A stretch of DNA of 64,000 nucleotides from Bacteroidales bacterium. GTDB lineage: Bacteria > Bacteroidota > Bacteroidia > Bacteroidales > Muribaculaceae. Numbering within the stretch: the first letter of the stretch is position 1; each line of letters opens with the position of its first letter. The stretch is from the NCBI GenBank assembly GCA_004552725.1, contig SFNM01000001.1, forward strand, positions 1 to 64,000. Direction: 5' to 3'. The notes beneath the pieces were generated by a model. It ran no database searches and was not told the origin of the DNA. It saw only the letters and a list, made by a program, of their open reading frames with translations. The position numbers and the translations under genes are program-made. Of this stretch, positions 9,343-18,109 are shown piece by piece.

Positions 9343-10065
9343 TTAATCGAGGTCGGTTTTATACTTATTTGTATGGGCTTTTTTGGCGGGTTCGGGTTTA
9401 CCACCGACAATTATAACAATTTCACCGCGCGGATTGTTTGCGGTGAAATGGTCGATGAGTTGTGCGAGGGTGCCGCGCACGGTGGTTTCGTGCACTTTGG
9501 AAATTTCGCGGCTGACCGATGCGGGGCGGTCGAGTCCGCAGAATTGTGCTAATTGTTGGAGTGTTTTGACTAATCGCAGGGGCGATTCGTAGATGATGAA
9601 AGTGCGAGGGTCGTCGGCTAAGAGTCGGAGGCGGGTTTCTCGCCCTTTTTTGGGGGGCAAGAAGCCCTCGAACACGAAGTAGTTGCAGGGCAGGCCGGAG
9701 TTGACCAGCGCGGGGACGAAGGCGGTGGGCCCTGGGAGGGTGACTACGTTGACGTGGCGGTTGCGACATTCGCGGGCGATGAGGAAGCCGGGGTCGGAGA
9801 TGCCGGGAGTGCCGGCGTCCGACACCAGGGCGATGGTGTCGCCGCCTTCGATGCGTTCGGCTAATTGGGCCGAACAGTCGTGTTCGTTGAATTTGTGGTA
9901 ACTCTGCATGGGTGTGTTGATGCCGAAGTGTTGCATCAACACGCTGCTGGTGCGGGTGTCTTCGGCCAGTATGAGCGATGCTTGTCGGAGCACGTCGATG
10001 GCTCGCGGGCTCATATCGGCGAGGTTGCCGACGGGTGTCGGCACTATGTATAGTGTGCCTGACAT
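9343..10065 (-). CDS. rsmI: 16S rRNA (cytidine(1402)-2'-O)-methyltransferase
   Basis: A 240-residue tetrapyrrole-methylase-fold enzyme that 2'-O-methylates C1402 in the ribosomal decoding centre. It begins SGTLYIVPTPVGNLADMSPRA, with LAEDTRTSSVLMQHFGI near residue 35, the SAM-site VSDAGTPGISDPG near 80, FEGFLPPKKGRE near 133 and FYESP-type residues (here IIYESPLRL) near 155. All are typical of RsmI. The length is near the low end for the family, with a short Lys-rich tail. The start abuts the stop of the upstream repeat-containing gene. Confidence 0.95.
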   Translation of the reverse strand: MSGTLYIVPTPVGNLADMSPRAIDVLRQASLILAEDTRTSSVLMQHFGINTPMQSYHKFNEHDCSAQLAERIEGGDTIALVSDAGTPGISDPGFLIARECRNRHVNVVTLPGPTAFVPALVNSGLPCNYFVFEGFLPPKKGRETRLRLLADDPRTFIIYESPLRLVKTLQQLAQFCGLDRPASVSREISKVHETTVRGTLAQLIDHFTANNPRGEIVIIVGGKPEPAKKAHTNKYKTDLD

Positions 10066-10629
10066 TTATTTAAAGTAACTTTCGATGATTTCCATGAACG
10101 ATTTTACATCTTGATTTTGTGGGTCGAGCATGAGGTCGTCGTAGATGTATTCTTTGGCTTCGTCGAATGAACTCATGGCGGCGAAGAGGTCGAGGGTGTC
10201 TTCGAAGGCTTGTTCGTCGCCGTCGAAGACTTCGCGACGGAAGAAGTATTTGTCGTTGATGGTGAAGAAGTTGCGGATAGGCATGCGTGGGCGCGCCGGA
10301 GCGGCTTGGGGTGCTTCGGCTGTGGGTGCCGGAGCGGGCTGGGGCAGTTCGGCTTCCGCCTCACCACAGGACTCAGGGCTGATGGGGGCTTCTGGTTGGG
10401 GCAGTTCGGCTTCCGCCTCACCACAGGACTCGAGGCTGGTGGGTGGCTGTGGTAGTTCGGCTTCCGCCTCACCACAGGACTCGAGGCTGATGGGGGCCTC
10501 AAGCAGTTGGCATAGTTGTGTGGCTTTGAGGCGTGCTTGGTCGAGGGCTTCGTCGGCTCCGCGTTGTTGATATACGCGGAGCAGGCCTTCGATTTCGATA
10601 TTGAGGGTTATGAGTTGCTGTACGTTCAT
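10066..10629 (-). CDS. Unknown protein with an internal SCGEAEAELPQP repeat
   Basis: A 187-residue protein I do not recognise. It has a helical N-terminal segment (residues 1-43), a Pro/Ala linker (about 44-115) and an acidic C-terminal domain (about 116-187; FFTINDKYFFRREVFDGDE, ending in MEIIESYFK). The linker holds three copies of SCGEAEAELPQP, encoded by DNA repeats with 57- and 51-nt periods. It sits between dacB (4 nt) and rsmI (0 nt), so it is co-transcribed. The C-terminal domain looks like the conserved part, and the repeats look like an expanded spacer. Confidence 0.75.
   Translation of the reverse strand: MNVQQLITLNIEIEGLLRVYQQRGADEALDQARLKATQLCQLLEAPISLESCGEAEAELPQPPTSLESCGEAEAELPQPEAPISPESCGEAEAELPQPAPAPTAEAPQAAPARPRMPIRNFFTINDKYFFRREVFDGDEQAFEDTLDLFAAMSSFDEAKEYIYDDLMLDPQNQDVKSFMEIIESYFK
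10341..10500 (-). repeat. Three in-frame tandem repeats in a host gene
   Basis: Three near-identical units share a core of about 30 nt (plus-strand AGTTCGGCTTCCGCCTCACC and following bases). They are spaced 57 and 51 nt, both multiples of three, so the reading frame is kept. A similar string (TGGTGAGGCG.AAGCC on the complement) occurs between gdhA and PBP1A near 15530-15551. Confidence 0.85.
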
Positions 10630-10632
10630 ATT

Positions 10633-11997
10633 TTATTGATTTTCGAGAAATTGCGTGAGATAATCGGCTATGGCTGTTCGTAAATCGGCTCGTTTGCAGA
10701 AGAAGCCGTTGACGAACACCACAACCACGTGTGTGGGCATGCCTTCGTCGTCGAGGAGGTATCCGGCCATGTTTTGCACGTTGCGCATGGAGCCGGTTTT
10801 CATGGCGGCACGACCTTGGAGGGGCGTGTCGCAGGCGAATGATTTGAGGGTGCCGTCGATGCCGGCCACGGGTAGCATGTCGATGAAGAGGTCGGCGTAT
10901 TCGGTGTAGAGCATGGCTTCGAGGAGTTGGCCTACGGTGGCGGGTTGCATCAGGTCGGCGCGAGCGAGTCCGCTGCCGTCGAGTAGTTGGAGGCAGTCGG
11001 TGTCGATGCGGAGCGAGTCGAGCATTTTCAACTCGGTTTGGAGGCACACTTGGCGGCAACTGTCGGGGGCGAGAGTGCGGAGCATGCCTTCGGCCAGGAG
11101 GTTGTCGCTGATTTTGTTTGTGACGTAAAGGATTTCGCCGAATGATGGCGAATGGTGGGTGTAGACCGTGCGTGACGCGCCTGACGAGGTGTCGCGGCTG
11201 TCGTCGTCGCTTACTTCGATGTGGGCTTGGGCGAGTTTGGCTTTGAGCAGCATGGCAAACATGGCAGCGGGGTCGTTGAGGGTGGAGTTGATGCTGAAAT
11301 TGGCTTGCCGACGTTTGCGTCGGGGCATCACCACGGTGAGGCGGTTTGAGCCGAAGCCTCGGCGCAGGTCGGTGGTGCTGCGGGAGGTGACCACGTTGAT
11401 TTCGAGGGTGGAGGCGGGTTCGGTCGCCCCTTTGTTGGGGAAGACCTTCACGTAGTTTTCGCCGTAGTTGAAGCCGTATAGGCCGGCGCCGTAAGGCCAA
11501 GGGATGTCGTCGCACTCCCAGTTGACTATAGCGCCTGCCTCGGGCAAGTGCTCGTCAATGCGTATGCGTCCGTCGATTTTGTTGAGGCCCATTTGTTGGA
11601 TATGGGCCACAATCGAGTCGCAGAAGCCCATGTATTCGGCAAATTCGCTGTGCTCGATGGTGGGGTCGGCGCAGGCCTCGATAATCAAGTCGCCGCGCCA
11701 TTGGCCTTGGCCGGCGGGGTGCCCCGAGAGGCGCACGTTGGTGGTGAAGCAGGAGTCGATGCCGCATTGGAGCATCACGGCGGCTGAAGTAATCAATTTG
11801 GTGACGCTGGCGGGAGTCATGGCGCGCGAGGCGTTGTGGGAGACCAACACCTCGCCGCTGCGGAGGTCTTTGACGTAGATGCCCACGGTGGTGGCATCTC
11901 CGCGGTAGATGTTGAGGATGTTTTCGTCGGCGTGGGCTGATGCCACGCAGAGCGATGTGAGCAGTAGGGCGAGTATGTAGTTGGTAATTGTACGCAT
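10633..11997 (-). CDS. dacB: D-alanyl-D-alanine carboxypeptidase/endopeptidase (PBP4 type)
   Basis: A 454-residue S13-family serine peptidase exported to the periplasm, which trims or cleaves peptidoglycan cross-links. Signal peptide MRTITNYILALLLTSLCVAS. The catalytic SxxK is in TPASVTKLITSA near residue 65, the SxN motif in SDNLLAEGM, and KTG in AAMKTGSMRNV near the end. A longer frame to 12024 exists, but the promoter -7 box lies at 12024-12031, so translation must start downstream. The ATG at 11997 gives the signal peptide. It heads the unit with the repeat protein, rsmI and the lipoprotein. Confidence 0.93.
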   Translation of the reverse strand: MRTITNYILALLLTSLCVASAHADENILNIYRGDATTVGIYVKDLRSGEVLVSHNASRAMTPASVTKLITSAAVMLQCGIDSCFTTNVRLSGHPAGQGQWRGDLIIEACADPTIEHSEFAEYMGFCDSIVAHIQQMGLNKIDGRIRIDEHLPEAGAIVNWECDDIPWPYGAGLYGFNYGENYVKVFPNKGATEPASTLEINVVTSRSTTDLRRGFGSNRLTVVMPRRKRRQANFSINSTLNDPAAMFAMLLKAKLAQAHIEVSDDDSRDTSSGASRTVYTHHSPSFGEILYVTNKISDNLLAEGMLRTLAPDSCRQVCLQTELKMLDSLRIDTDCLQLLDGSGLARADLMQPATVGQLLEAMLYTEYADLFIDMLPVAGIDGTLKSFACDTPLQGRAAMKTGSMRNVQNMAGYLLDDEGMPTHVVVVFVNGFFCKRADLRTAIADYLTQFLENQ

Positions 11998-12023
11998 TTT
12001 GATTACATTGATGTATGATAGCA

Positions 12024-12052
12024 CAAATGTAGCAATTTTTTCTCAATTCCAA
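12024..12052 (-). promoter_or_regulatory. Promoter of the dacB-rsmI unit
   Basis: The minus strand has TTG at 12052-12050, an 18-nt spacer and TACATTTG at 12031-12024. The transcript would begin near 12018, about 20 nt before the chosen dacB start. Confidence 0.65.
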
Positions 12053-12079
12053 CTATATTTTTCGGAATTTTAAGAGAAA

Positions 12080-12841
12080 TTATAGCGCGACGGTGAGGCC
12101 GTCGTAGGCGAGGCGGACGTTGGGCGGCAACGCCACATGGGCTTGAGGGCCCATGTCGTGGCTCATGTGGATGAGGAACGTTTGCTTTGGGTGCAAACGT
12201 TCGATTATCTGCAGCGATTCGCTTAGGCTCATGTGAGTGGGGTGAGGTTCGGTGCGCAAGGCGTTGATTATTAGGGTATCAACGCCTTCGATGGCGGCGA
12301 TGGTTTGGTCGGGCATCGTTTTGCAATCGGTGATGTATGCCAGCCGATTGCCGAAGCGGAAGCCGAGGATTGGCAGTTGGCCGTGCATTATTTCGACGGG
12401 GAGGATGTGCTGCTCGGCGATGGTGAATGGGATGCCGGGTTGGATTTCGGTGATGGCGAAGGTGGGCACCCCGGGGTATAGGTGCTTAGCAAACGACCAG
12501 GGGTTGCGTTGGCGCAGGTCGTGGGCCACGTCGGCGGCGCAGTAGGTGGGGAAATGGCGGCCGCCTTTGCAGTAGGGCCGCAGGTCGTCGATGCCGCCGG
12601 TGTGGTCGTAGTGAGAGTGGGTGATAAGGAGGGCTTCGAGGGCGGGAGAGCCGGCGGCGAGGATTTGGGAGCGGAAGTCGGGACCGCAGTCGATGAGTAT
12701 GTTGTGGCCGGAGTCGAGGGTCACGATGGCCGACGCTCGCAATCGCTTGTCGCGCGCGTCGGTGGAAGTGCAAGTGGCGCAGTTACAGCCGATTTGAGGC
12801 ACACCGGTGGAGGTGCCGGTGCCTAAAAATCTTATTTCCAT
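12080..12841 (-). CDS. MBL-fold metal-dependent hydrolase (PhnP-like)
   Basis: A 253-residue metallo-beta-lactamase-fold protein. It begins with FLGTGTSTGVPQIGCNC and has paired Cys (CNCATC) near residue 20, the metal motif THSHYDHTGGIDDLRPY near 75-90, a later HGQLPILGFRFG, and a C-terminal HMSHDMG. The Cys pair and GIDDLRP place it near PhnP/RNase Z-type phosphodiesterases rather than true beta-lactamases. The substrate is not known. It starts 4 nt after the stop of the upstream lipoprotein gene, so they form one transcript. Confidence 0.88.
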   Translation of the reverse strand: MEIRFLGTGTSTGVPQIGCNCATCTSTDARDKRLRASAIVTLDSGHNILIDCGPDFRSQILAAGSPALEALLITHSHYDHTGGIDDLRPYCKGGRHFPTYCAADVAHDLRQRNPWSFAKHLYPGVPTFAITEIQPGIPFTIAEQHILPVEIMHGQLPILGFRFGNRLAYITDCKTMPDQTIAAIEGVDTLIINALRTEPHPTHMSLSESLQIIERLHPKQTFLIHMSHDMGPQAHVALPPNVRLAYDGLTVAL

Positions 12842-12844
12842 AAT

Positions 12845-13768
12845 CTATTTGCGATATCGGGTGAGGATGCCGTCTTCAAAAATGAGGTAAATGCCGTTGT
12901 CGTAGAGCCAGCGCTCGAGTTGGGCGGCGCGCGTGGCTCCGCGGTTGATGGATGATGGGGCACCGAGTGCGAGTCGGCACTCGTCGCGAGTCATACCTAC
13001 GGCCACTTGCGAGCGGGTAATCAACTGCCATGTGTGGTCGGATATTTGCGGATAATTGGTTCGCGGGTCGGAAAAAGAGAAGAGTCGGTCGAAATTGCGG
13101 GTGGCGGCGCGCGAGGTGCCGTAGGTGAGCCACACGAAGTGCTCACCGGGGATTTCGTCGGCCGAGAAGGCCACGCGTAGCGGCAGGTTGGATGTACCTG
13201 CCACCACGGAGTCGATGGTCACCGGCACATGTCGCAGTCCGTGGATTGAGCGGCCGTTGGCTTCATACCACAGAGGGGTGGTGATGAAGCACCGGCAGCC
13301 GCGCAGCAGCGAGTCGGCGGTGTGCACGGCATCGAGGTTGATGGCAAATGGTATTTCGAGCGAACGTCGCTGCTCGAAACTCTCGGCGTCGATGCCGGTG
13401 GGGTAGCAGAGCGAGTCGCCGCGGTCGGAGCGGAAGAGTAGTTCGACGGTTTGGCGACCGGTCACGTCGGTGACATTACGCTTGCTTACCAGCGCAATGC
13501 GATGGCCGGCCAGCGAGTCGGCGCCCACGGCGGGTTGGGCGAAGATGAGGGCTATCTTGTCGTCGTCGACCAGCCACTCCTTGCCCGGCGCCCAATGGGC
13601 GGGCGGGGTGTCGCGCACCGCCTGCATCAGCGCCATCTCGCGGCTATCGCTGATGCCCGCCGCGTCGACGTCGGCCGAGGAGATGCGAGGGGTGGAGTCA
13701 ACGCCGGTGAAGCAACTTGACAGCGTGGCACATATTATAATATATATAATCGGAGGTATCGCTTTCAT
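12845..13768 (-). CDS. Predicted lipoprotein with SmpA/BamE-like C-terminus
   Basis: A 307-residue protein with a short signal ending in the lipobox LSSC (MKAIPPIIYIIICATLSSC). The middle is not recognised. The last 60 residues (SQVAVGMTRDECRLALGAPSSI, then WLYDNGIYLIFEDGILTRY) resemble the small SmpA/OmlA fold, in which a turn after VGMT is followed by LGxP and a W-Y-F pattern. A frame reaching back to 13858 adds a tail before the signal peptide, so the ATG at 13768 is preferred. A good promoter lies at 13886-13917. Confidence 0.75.
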   Translation of the reverse strand: MKAIPPIIYIIICATLSSCFTGVDSTPRISSADVDAAGISDSREMALMQAVRDTPPAHWAPGKEWLVDDDKIALIFAQPAVGADSLAGHRIALVSKRNVTDVTGRQTVELLFRSDRGDSLCYPTGIDAESFEQRRSLEIPFAINLDAVHTADSLLRGCRCFITTPLWYEANGRSIHGLRHVPVTIDSVVAGTSNLPLRVAFSADEIPGEHFVWLTYGTSRAATRNFDRLFSFSDPRTNYPQISDHTWQLITRSQVAVGMTRDECRLALGAPSSINRGATRAAQLERWLYDNGIYLIFEDGILTRYRK

Positions 13769-13885
13769 TTTGATAGTGTAGGGCAAAATATTTACTGAAA
13801 AACAAATTTTTTTGAGAAAAATTTTTTGGCCGAAAAAAGGCTCGAAAGGAGCCAACAAGCAAGGCTATATGGGCTAAATTTGTGG

Positions 13886-13917
13886 CAAATTTACAAAAAA
13901 ATAGCGAGATAGCCAAA
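13886..13917 (-). promoter_or_regulatory. Promoter of the lipoprotein-MBL unit
   Basis: Minus strand: TTTG at 13917-13914, a 20-nt spacer, TAAATTTG at 13893-13886. An inverted copy TAAATTTG lies on the plus strand at 13875-13882. The 308-nt gap 13769-14076 holds only this promoter and the gdhA promoter. Confidence 0.7.
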
Positions 13918-13977
13918 AAAGTGATTTGGCAGGCGGGAAAAATGCGTTGTAAAACATAAAAAAAAGTTGCAAAAATG

Positions 13978-14009
13978 TTTGGTGCATAATAATTTAATAA
14001 CTACATTTG
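13978..14009 (+). promoter_or_regulatory. gdhA promoter
   Basis: TTTG at 13978-13981, a 20-nt spacer and TACATTTG at 14002-14009 match the Bacteroidetes primary sigma consensus. The leader to the gdhA start is about 60 nt. Confidence 0.8.
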
Positions 14010-14076
14010 CGGTGGAATTCAAAAACAACCTTAAAATCACGATAAAACTACCAAATCTCCCTAAAACCCATACGAA

Positions 14077-15414
14077 ATGGATATTAACAAATTAATGGCT
14101 GACCTGGAAGCCAAGCATCCCGGTGAAAAAGAATATCTGCAGGCAGTGAAAGAAGTGCTGCTCTCTGTAGAAGAAGTGTACAACCAACACCCCGAGTTCG
14201 AGCGCAACAAAATCATCGAACGCATGGTTGAACCCGACCGTATCGTTACCTTCCGCGTAACCTGGATCGACGACAAAGGCGAAGTACAAAACAACATCGG
14301 CTATCGCGTGCAATTCAACAACGCCATTGGCCCGTACAAAGGCGGTATCCGCTTCCACGCTTCCGTGAACCTCTCTATCCTCAAATTCCTCGGCTTCGAA
14401 CAAACATTCAAAAACGCCCTCACCACCTTGCCTATGGGCGGCGGTAAAGGCGGTAGCGACTTCTCGCCCCGTGGCAAGAGCGACCGTGAAATCATGCGCT
14501 TCTGCCAAGCCTTCATGCTCGGCTTGTGGAAGAACCTCGGTCCCGACCGCGACGTGCCCGCCGGTGATATCGGCGTAGGCGGCCGCGAAGTGGGCTACAT
14601 GTTTGGCATGTACAAACGTCTGGTGAACGAACACACCGGCACATTCACCGGCAAAGGCCTCGAATTCGGCGGTTCGCTCATCCGTCCCGAAGCCACCGGC
14701 TACGGCGCTCTCTACTTCGTGCAAAGCATGCTCAAAGAAAAAGGCCAAGACATCGCCGGCAAAACCGTGGCTATCTCCGGTTTCGGCAACGTGGCTTGGG
14801 GCGCTGCCAAGAAAGCAACCGAACTTGGTGCTAAGGTAGTGACCATCTCCGGTCCCGACGGCTACATCTACGACCCCGCCGGCCTTAACGACGAAAAGAT
14901 TGAATACATGCTCGAACTCCGCGCTTCCGGCAACGATATCGTGGCTCCCTACGCTGAAAAATTCCCCGGCTCGGAATTTTTCGCCGGCAAAAAGCCTTGG
15001 GAACGCAAAGTGCAAATCGCTCTTCCCTGCGCTACCCAAAACGAACTCAACGGCGACGACGCCAAAGCACTGGTGGCTAACGGCGTAGAAATGGTGGCTG
15101 AAGTGTCGAACATGGGCTGCACCCCCGAAGCAATCGACACCTTCATCAACTCGCGCACCACTTACGCTCCCGGTAAGGCTGTGAACGCAGGCGGCGTAGC
15201 CACTTCCGGCCTCGAAATGAGCCAAAACGCTATGCACCTCCAATGGAGCGAAGCCGAAGTAGACGAAAAACTCCACGCTATCATGGCTTCTATCCACACT
15301 CAATGTCTCAAATACGGCCGCGAAGCCGACGGCTTCATCAACTACATGAAAGGCGCTAACATCGCCGGCTTCATGAAAGTGGCTCACGCTATGATGGGAC
15401 AAGGCATTTGCTAA
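14077..15414 (+). CDS. gdhA: NADP-type glutamate dehydrogenase
   Basis: A 445-residue hexameric-type glutamate dehydrogenase that interconverts 2-oxoglutarate plus ammonium and glutamate, the main ammonium entry in gut Bacteroidales. It shows PYKGGIRFH, then LPMGGGKGGSDF with the catalytic Lys, PAGDIGVGGREVGY, and the Rossmann loop ISGFGNVAWGAAKKA near residue 237. The GdhA length and the substrate motifs favour the NADP form. It is the only plus-strand gene in the host part, has its own promoter and ends in a strong terminator. Confidence 0.96.
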   Translation: MDINKLMADLEAKHPGEKEYLQAVKEVLLSVEEVYNQHPEFERNKIIERMVEPDRIVTFRVTWIDDKGEVQNNIGYRVQFNNAIGPYKGGIRFHASVNLSILKFLGFEQTFKNALTTLPMGGGKGGSDFSPRGKSDREIMRFCQAFMLGLWKNLGPDRDVPAGDIGVGGREVGYMFGMYKRLVNEHTGTFTGKGLEFGGSLIRPEATGYGALYFVQSMLKEKGQDIAGKTVAISGFGNVAWGAAKKATELGAKVVTISGPDGYIYDPAGLNDEKIEYMLELRASGNDIVAPYAEKFPGSEFFAGKKPWERKVQIALPCATQNELNGDDAKALVANGVEMVAEVSNMGCTPEAIDTFINSRTTYAPGKAVNAGGVATSGLEMSQNAMHLQWSEAEVDEKLHAIMASIHTQCLKYGREADGFINYMKGANIAGFMKVAHAMMGQGIC

Positions 15415-15445
15415 TTCAAGTCTAACAAAACCAACAGTCCTCAAA

Positions 15446-15478
15446 AGAGAGGCGCCCTATTGTGTGGGCGCCTCTCTT
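15446..15478 (+). terminator. gdhA terminator
   Basis: A perfect 12-bp stem AGAGAGGCGCCC/GGGCGCCTCTCT (15446-15457 with 15466-15477), 8-nt loop, then TTG. It lies 32 nt after the gdhA stop. Confidence 0.85.
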
Positions 15479-15571
15479 TGTGTGTATGCTGATGCAGTAG
15501 TGGCTTGCGCCACCCCACTGCGGCCGGTGGCTGATGGCTTGCGCCTCACCACCCGGGTGGGGGTGGTGGGC

Positions 15572-17953
15572 TTAGTCGAACACGCCTTCGACGCTCTCTT
15601 CGGTAGTATCAAGTTCGGGCTCGATACCACCGAGTTCGCTCTCACACAGGTTGAGCCCGGCGGGGAAGGTGAATGTCTTTGATTGTGAATAGTGGAGTGA
15701 GGGGTCGGCGTACACTCGGGTGATGTAGAGGCCGTAGATGGGCAAGGCCATTGAGGCGCCTTGCCCCTCGGCCATGGAGTTGAAGTGGATGTAGCGCTCT
15801 TCGCCGCCTACCCACACGCCCGATACCAACTCGGGCGTGAAGCCCATAAACCAGCCGTCGGCATTGTAGTTGGTGGTGCCGGTTTTGCCACCCATTTGGG
15901 CGGTGATGTTGTAGGGCGCACGGCGCAGGCGGTTGCCGGTGCCGCTGTCGACCACGTTGAGCAGCATCGATAGGATGCGGTAGTAGCCTTTTTCGGTGAT
16001 GACTTCGGTTTGTATGGGGCCGAATTCGCTGATGATGTTGCCGTTGGAGTCGCAGATGGCTGATACGAACACGGGGTTGGAGCGCATGCCGTAGTTGGCG
16101 AAGGCGCTGTAGGCTGTGACCATCTCTTTGACCGACACTTCGCAGGGTCCGAGGCAGAGCGAGATGACGGCGGGCAGTTGGTTGGTGATGCCGTAGGAGT
16201 GCATACGTTTCACCAACTCGGCGGGGTTGAGTTGGGCCATCAACCGGGCGGATATCCAGTTGTTGGAGTTGGTGAGTGCCCATCGCAGGTCGACCATTTC
16301 GCCGATGCGGGCTTTGCCGGAGTTGCGTGGCGACCATGGGCGGCCGCTTTCGTCGTAGAAGGTGGGCTGCTCGTTGAGTAGTTGGTCGCATGGAGTGAAG
16401 TCCGACTCTATGGCGTATGTGTAGAGGAATGGCTTGATGGTGGAGCCGATTTGTCGGCGTCCGGTCGACACCATGTCGTATTGGAAGAAGCGGAAGTCGG
16501 GCCCTCCCACGTAGGCTTTGACGTAGCCCGTGGTGGGGTCCATCGACATGAAGCCGCAGCGTAGGAAACTTTTGGTGTAGAGGATAGAGTCGCGGGGTGT
16601 CATAACGGTGTCGAGGGGACCGTCGTAACTGAACACCACCATTTCGGTGGGTGTGTCGAATTGGCGGTCGATTTCGGCATCGGAAAGGCCGGCTACTTTG
16701 GCCACGCGCCGGCGTTCGCTTTGGCGGATGGCTGTGGCGATGAGTTTGCGGCGCATATCTTGGGTGAGTTCGGCGGGGTTGGAGGTGTATGGAGCCGAGG
16801 CCGACCCGCGTTTTTCGCGGTTGAATTGTGATTGGAGGTGGCGCATGTGTTGGGCTACGGCCTGTTCGGCGTAGGTCTGCATGCGGGAGTCGATGGTGGT
16901 GTATATGCGCAGGCCGTCGGAGTAGATGTCCCAGTGCGAGCCGTCGGGTTTGGGGTTTTTGTCGATCCACCCGTAGAGGGGGTCGTTGACCCATGCTATG
17001 GAGTCGTCGAGGTATTTTTGCTGCTCCCACTCTTGGTAGTCGGAGCGCACGGGGCGGTGTGCGGTGAGGTATCGGCGGAGTTCCTCGCGGAAGTAGGGTG
17101 CGAGGCCCTCCTTGTGGTCGACGCGGTGGAAATCAAGCACCAGGGGGAGTGCTTGTAGGGAGTCGAGTTGGGCGCGGGTGAGCATATCGGCTTTGTACAT
17201 TTGCTCGAGCACCACGTTGCGGCGGTCGCGAGTGCGCTCGGGCTTGCGCACGGGGTTGTAGTACGATGGGTTCTTGACCATACCCACCAGGGTGGCGGCC
17301 TCTTCGATGGTGAGGTCGCGCGGGTCTTTGTTGAAGTAGACTTTGGCTGCTGATTTGATGCCGACGGCGTTGTAGAGGAAGTCGAATTGGTTGAGATACA
17401 TTTTGAGTATCTCATCCTTGGAGTAGAAGCGTTCGAGTTTGACGGCAATCATCCATTCGATGGGTTTTTGGACTGCACGCGAGAGGAAGCCGTCGGATGG
17501 CGGGGTGTAGAGTTGCTTGGCGAGTTGTTGGGTGATGGTGGAGCCGCCGCCGGCATTTTTTTGGCGTAAAATGACGGTTTTGACTACGGCGCGCGAGAGG
17601 GCGCGCACGTCGATGCCGGAGTGGTCGAGGAAGCGTGCGTCTTCGGTGGCGATGAGTGCGTTGACCACGTTGTCGGAGATTTCGTCGAGGTCGGCGTAGA
17701 CGCGGTTGCCCGAATTGCGGAAATAACGACCCAATTCGGCGCCGTCGGAGGCGTAGATTATTGAGGCGTATTTGTCTTGGGGGTTGCGGAGTTCTTCGAT
17801 GGGGGGCATGTAGCCGATGATGCCGTTGTAGACGAGTATCAGCAGCAACAGCACGAAGGCGAAGCCGCAGCCGAATGTGAGCCACAGGATGCGGATGAGG
17901 TGTTGCTTCCATGTGGTTTTGGCGAGTGAGGGAGTATTTTGGGTAGATGGCAT
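15572..17953 (-). CDS. Penicillin-binding protein 1A (bifunctional)
   Basis: A 793-residue class A PBP with glycosyltransferase and transpeptidase activities. There is an N-terminal membrane anchor (about residues 25-45). The GT51 domain has EDARFLDHSGIDVRA and GGSTITQQLAKQLY near 105-145. The transpeptidase domain has SxxK in QIGSTIKPF, SxN in TNSNNWISA and KTG in GGKTGTTNYNADGW. A TTG start at 17974 would put translation almost at the promoter, so ATG at 17953 is chosen. The 3' end carries a short acidic tail (ELDTTEESVEG). Confidence 0.94.
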   Translation of the reverse strand: MPSTQNTPSLAKTTWKQHLIRILWLTFGCGFAFVLLLLILVYNGIIGYMPPIEELRNPQDKYASIIYASDGAELGRYFRNSGNRVYADLDEISDNVVNALIATEDARFLDHSGIDVRALSRAVVKTVILRQKNAGGGSTITQQLAKQLYTPPSDGFLSRAVQKPIEWMIAVKLERFYSKDEILKMYLNQFDFLYNAVGIKSAAKVYFNKDPRDLTIEEAATLVGMVKNPSYYNPVRKPERTRDRRNVVLEQMYKADMLTRAQLDSLQALPLVLDFHRVDHKEGLAPYFREELRRYLTAHRPVRSDYQEWEQQKYLDDSIAWVNDPLYGWIDKNPKPDGSHWDIYSDGLRIYTTIDSRMQTYAEQAVAQHMRHLQSQFNREKRGSASAPYTSNPAELTQDMRRKLIATAIRQSERRRVAKVAGLSDAEIDRQFDTPTEMVVFSYDGPLDTVMTPRDSILYTKSFLRCGFMSMDPTTGYVKAYVGGPDFRFFQYDMVSTGRRQIGSTIKPFLYTYAIESDFTPCDQLLNEQPTFYDESGRPWSPRNSGKARIGEMVDLRWALTNSNNWISARLMAQLNPAELVKRMHSYGITNQLPAVISLCLGPCEVSVKEMVTAYSAFANYGMRSNPVFVSAICDSNGNIISEFGPIQTEVITEKGYYRILSMLLNVVDSGTGNRLRRAPYNITAQMGGKTGTTNYNADGWFMGFTPELVSGVWVGGEERYIHFNSMAEGQGASMALPIYGLYITRVYADPSLHYSQSKTFTFPAGLNLCESELGGIEPELDTTEESVEGVFD

Positions 17954-17978
17954 ATTATCAACGTTGGTTTTCAAACCA

Positions 17979-18009
17979 CAAATTTACGGCAATTTTTTGG
18001 AATAGCCAA
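17979..18009 (-). promoter_or_regulatory. PBP1A promoter
   Basis: Minus strand: TTG at 18009-18007, a 20-nt spacer and TAAATTTG at 17986-17979. It decides the PBP1A start, because the upstream TTG codon at 17974 would lie at the transcript's first bases. Confidence 0.75.
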
Positions 18010-18035
18010 CATAAAAGCGAAAAAATGCGTTGTAG

Positions 18036-18074
18036 GCAAAAATCCGGTTGATACTTGGGGATATCAACCGGATT
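18036..18074 (-). terminator. Terminator after the primase-helicase gene
   Basis: A 12-bp stem AATCCGGTTGAT/ATCAACCGGATT (18041-18052 with 18063-18074), followed on the minus strand by TTTT. It lies 36 nt after the stop at 18110. Confidence 0.85.
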
Positions 18075-18109
18075 GTTGCGAGTGATGGATGAGGAGGGGT
18101 GAGGGCGGT

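Noticed and set aside
14092..15444. 450-codon antisense frame over gdhA
   Set aside because: gdhA has clear family motifs, its own promoter and terminator; the antisense frame has none.
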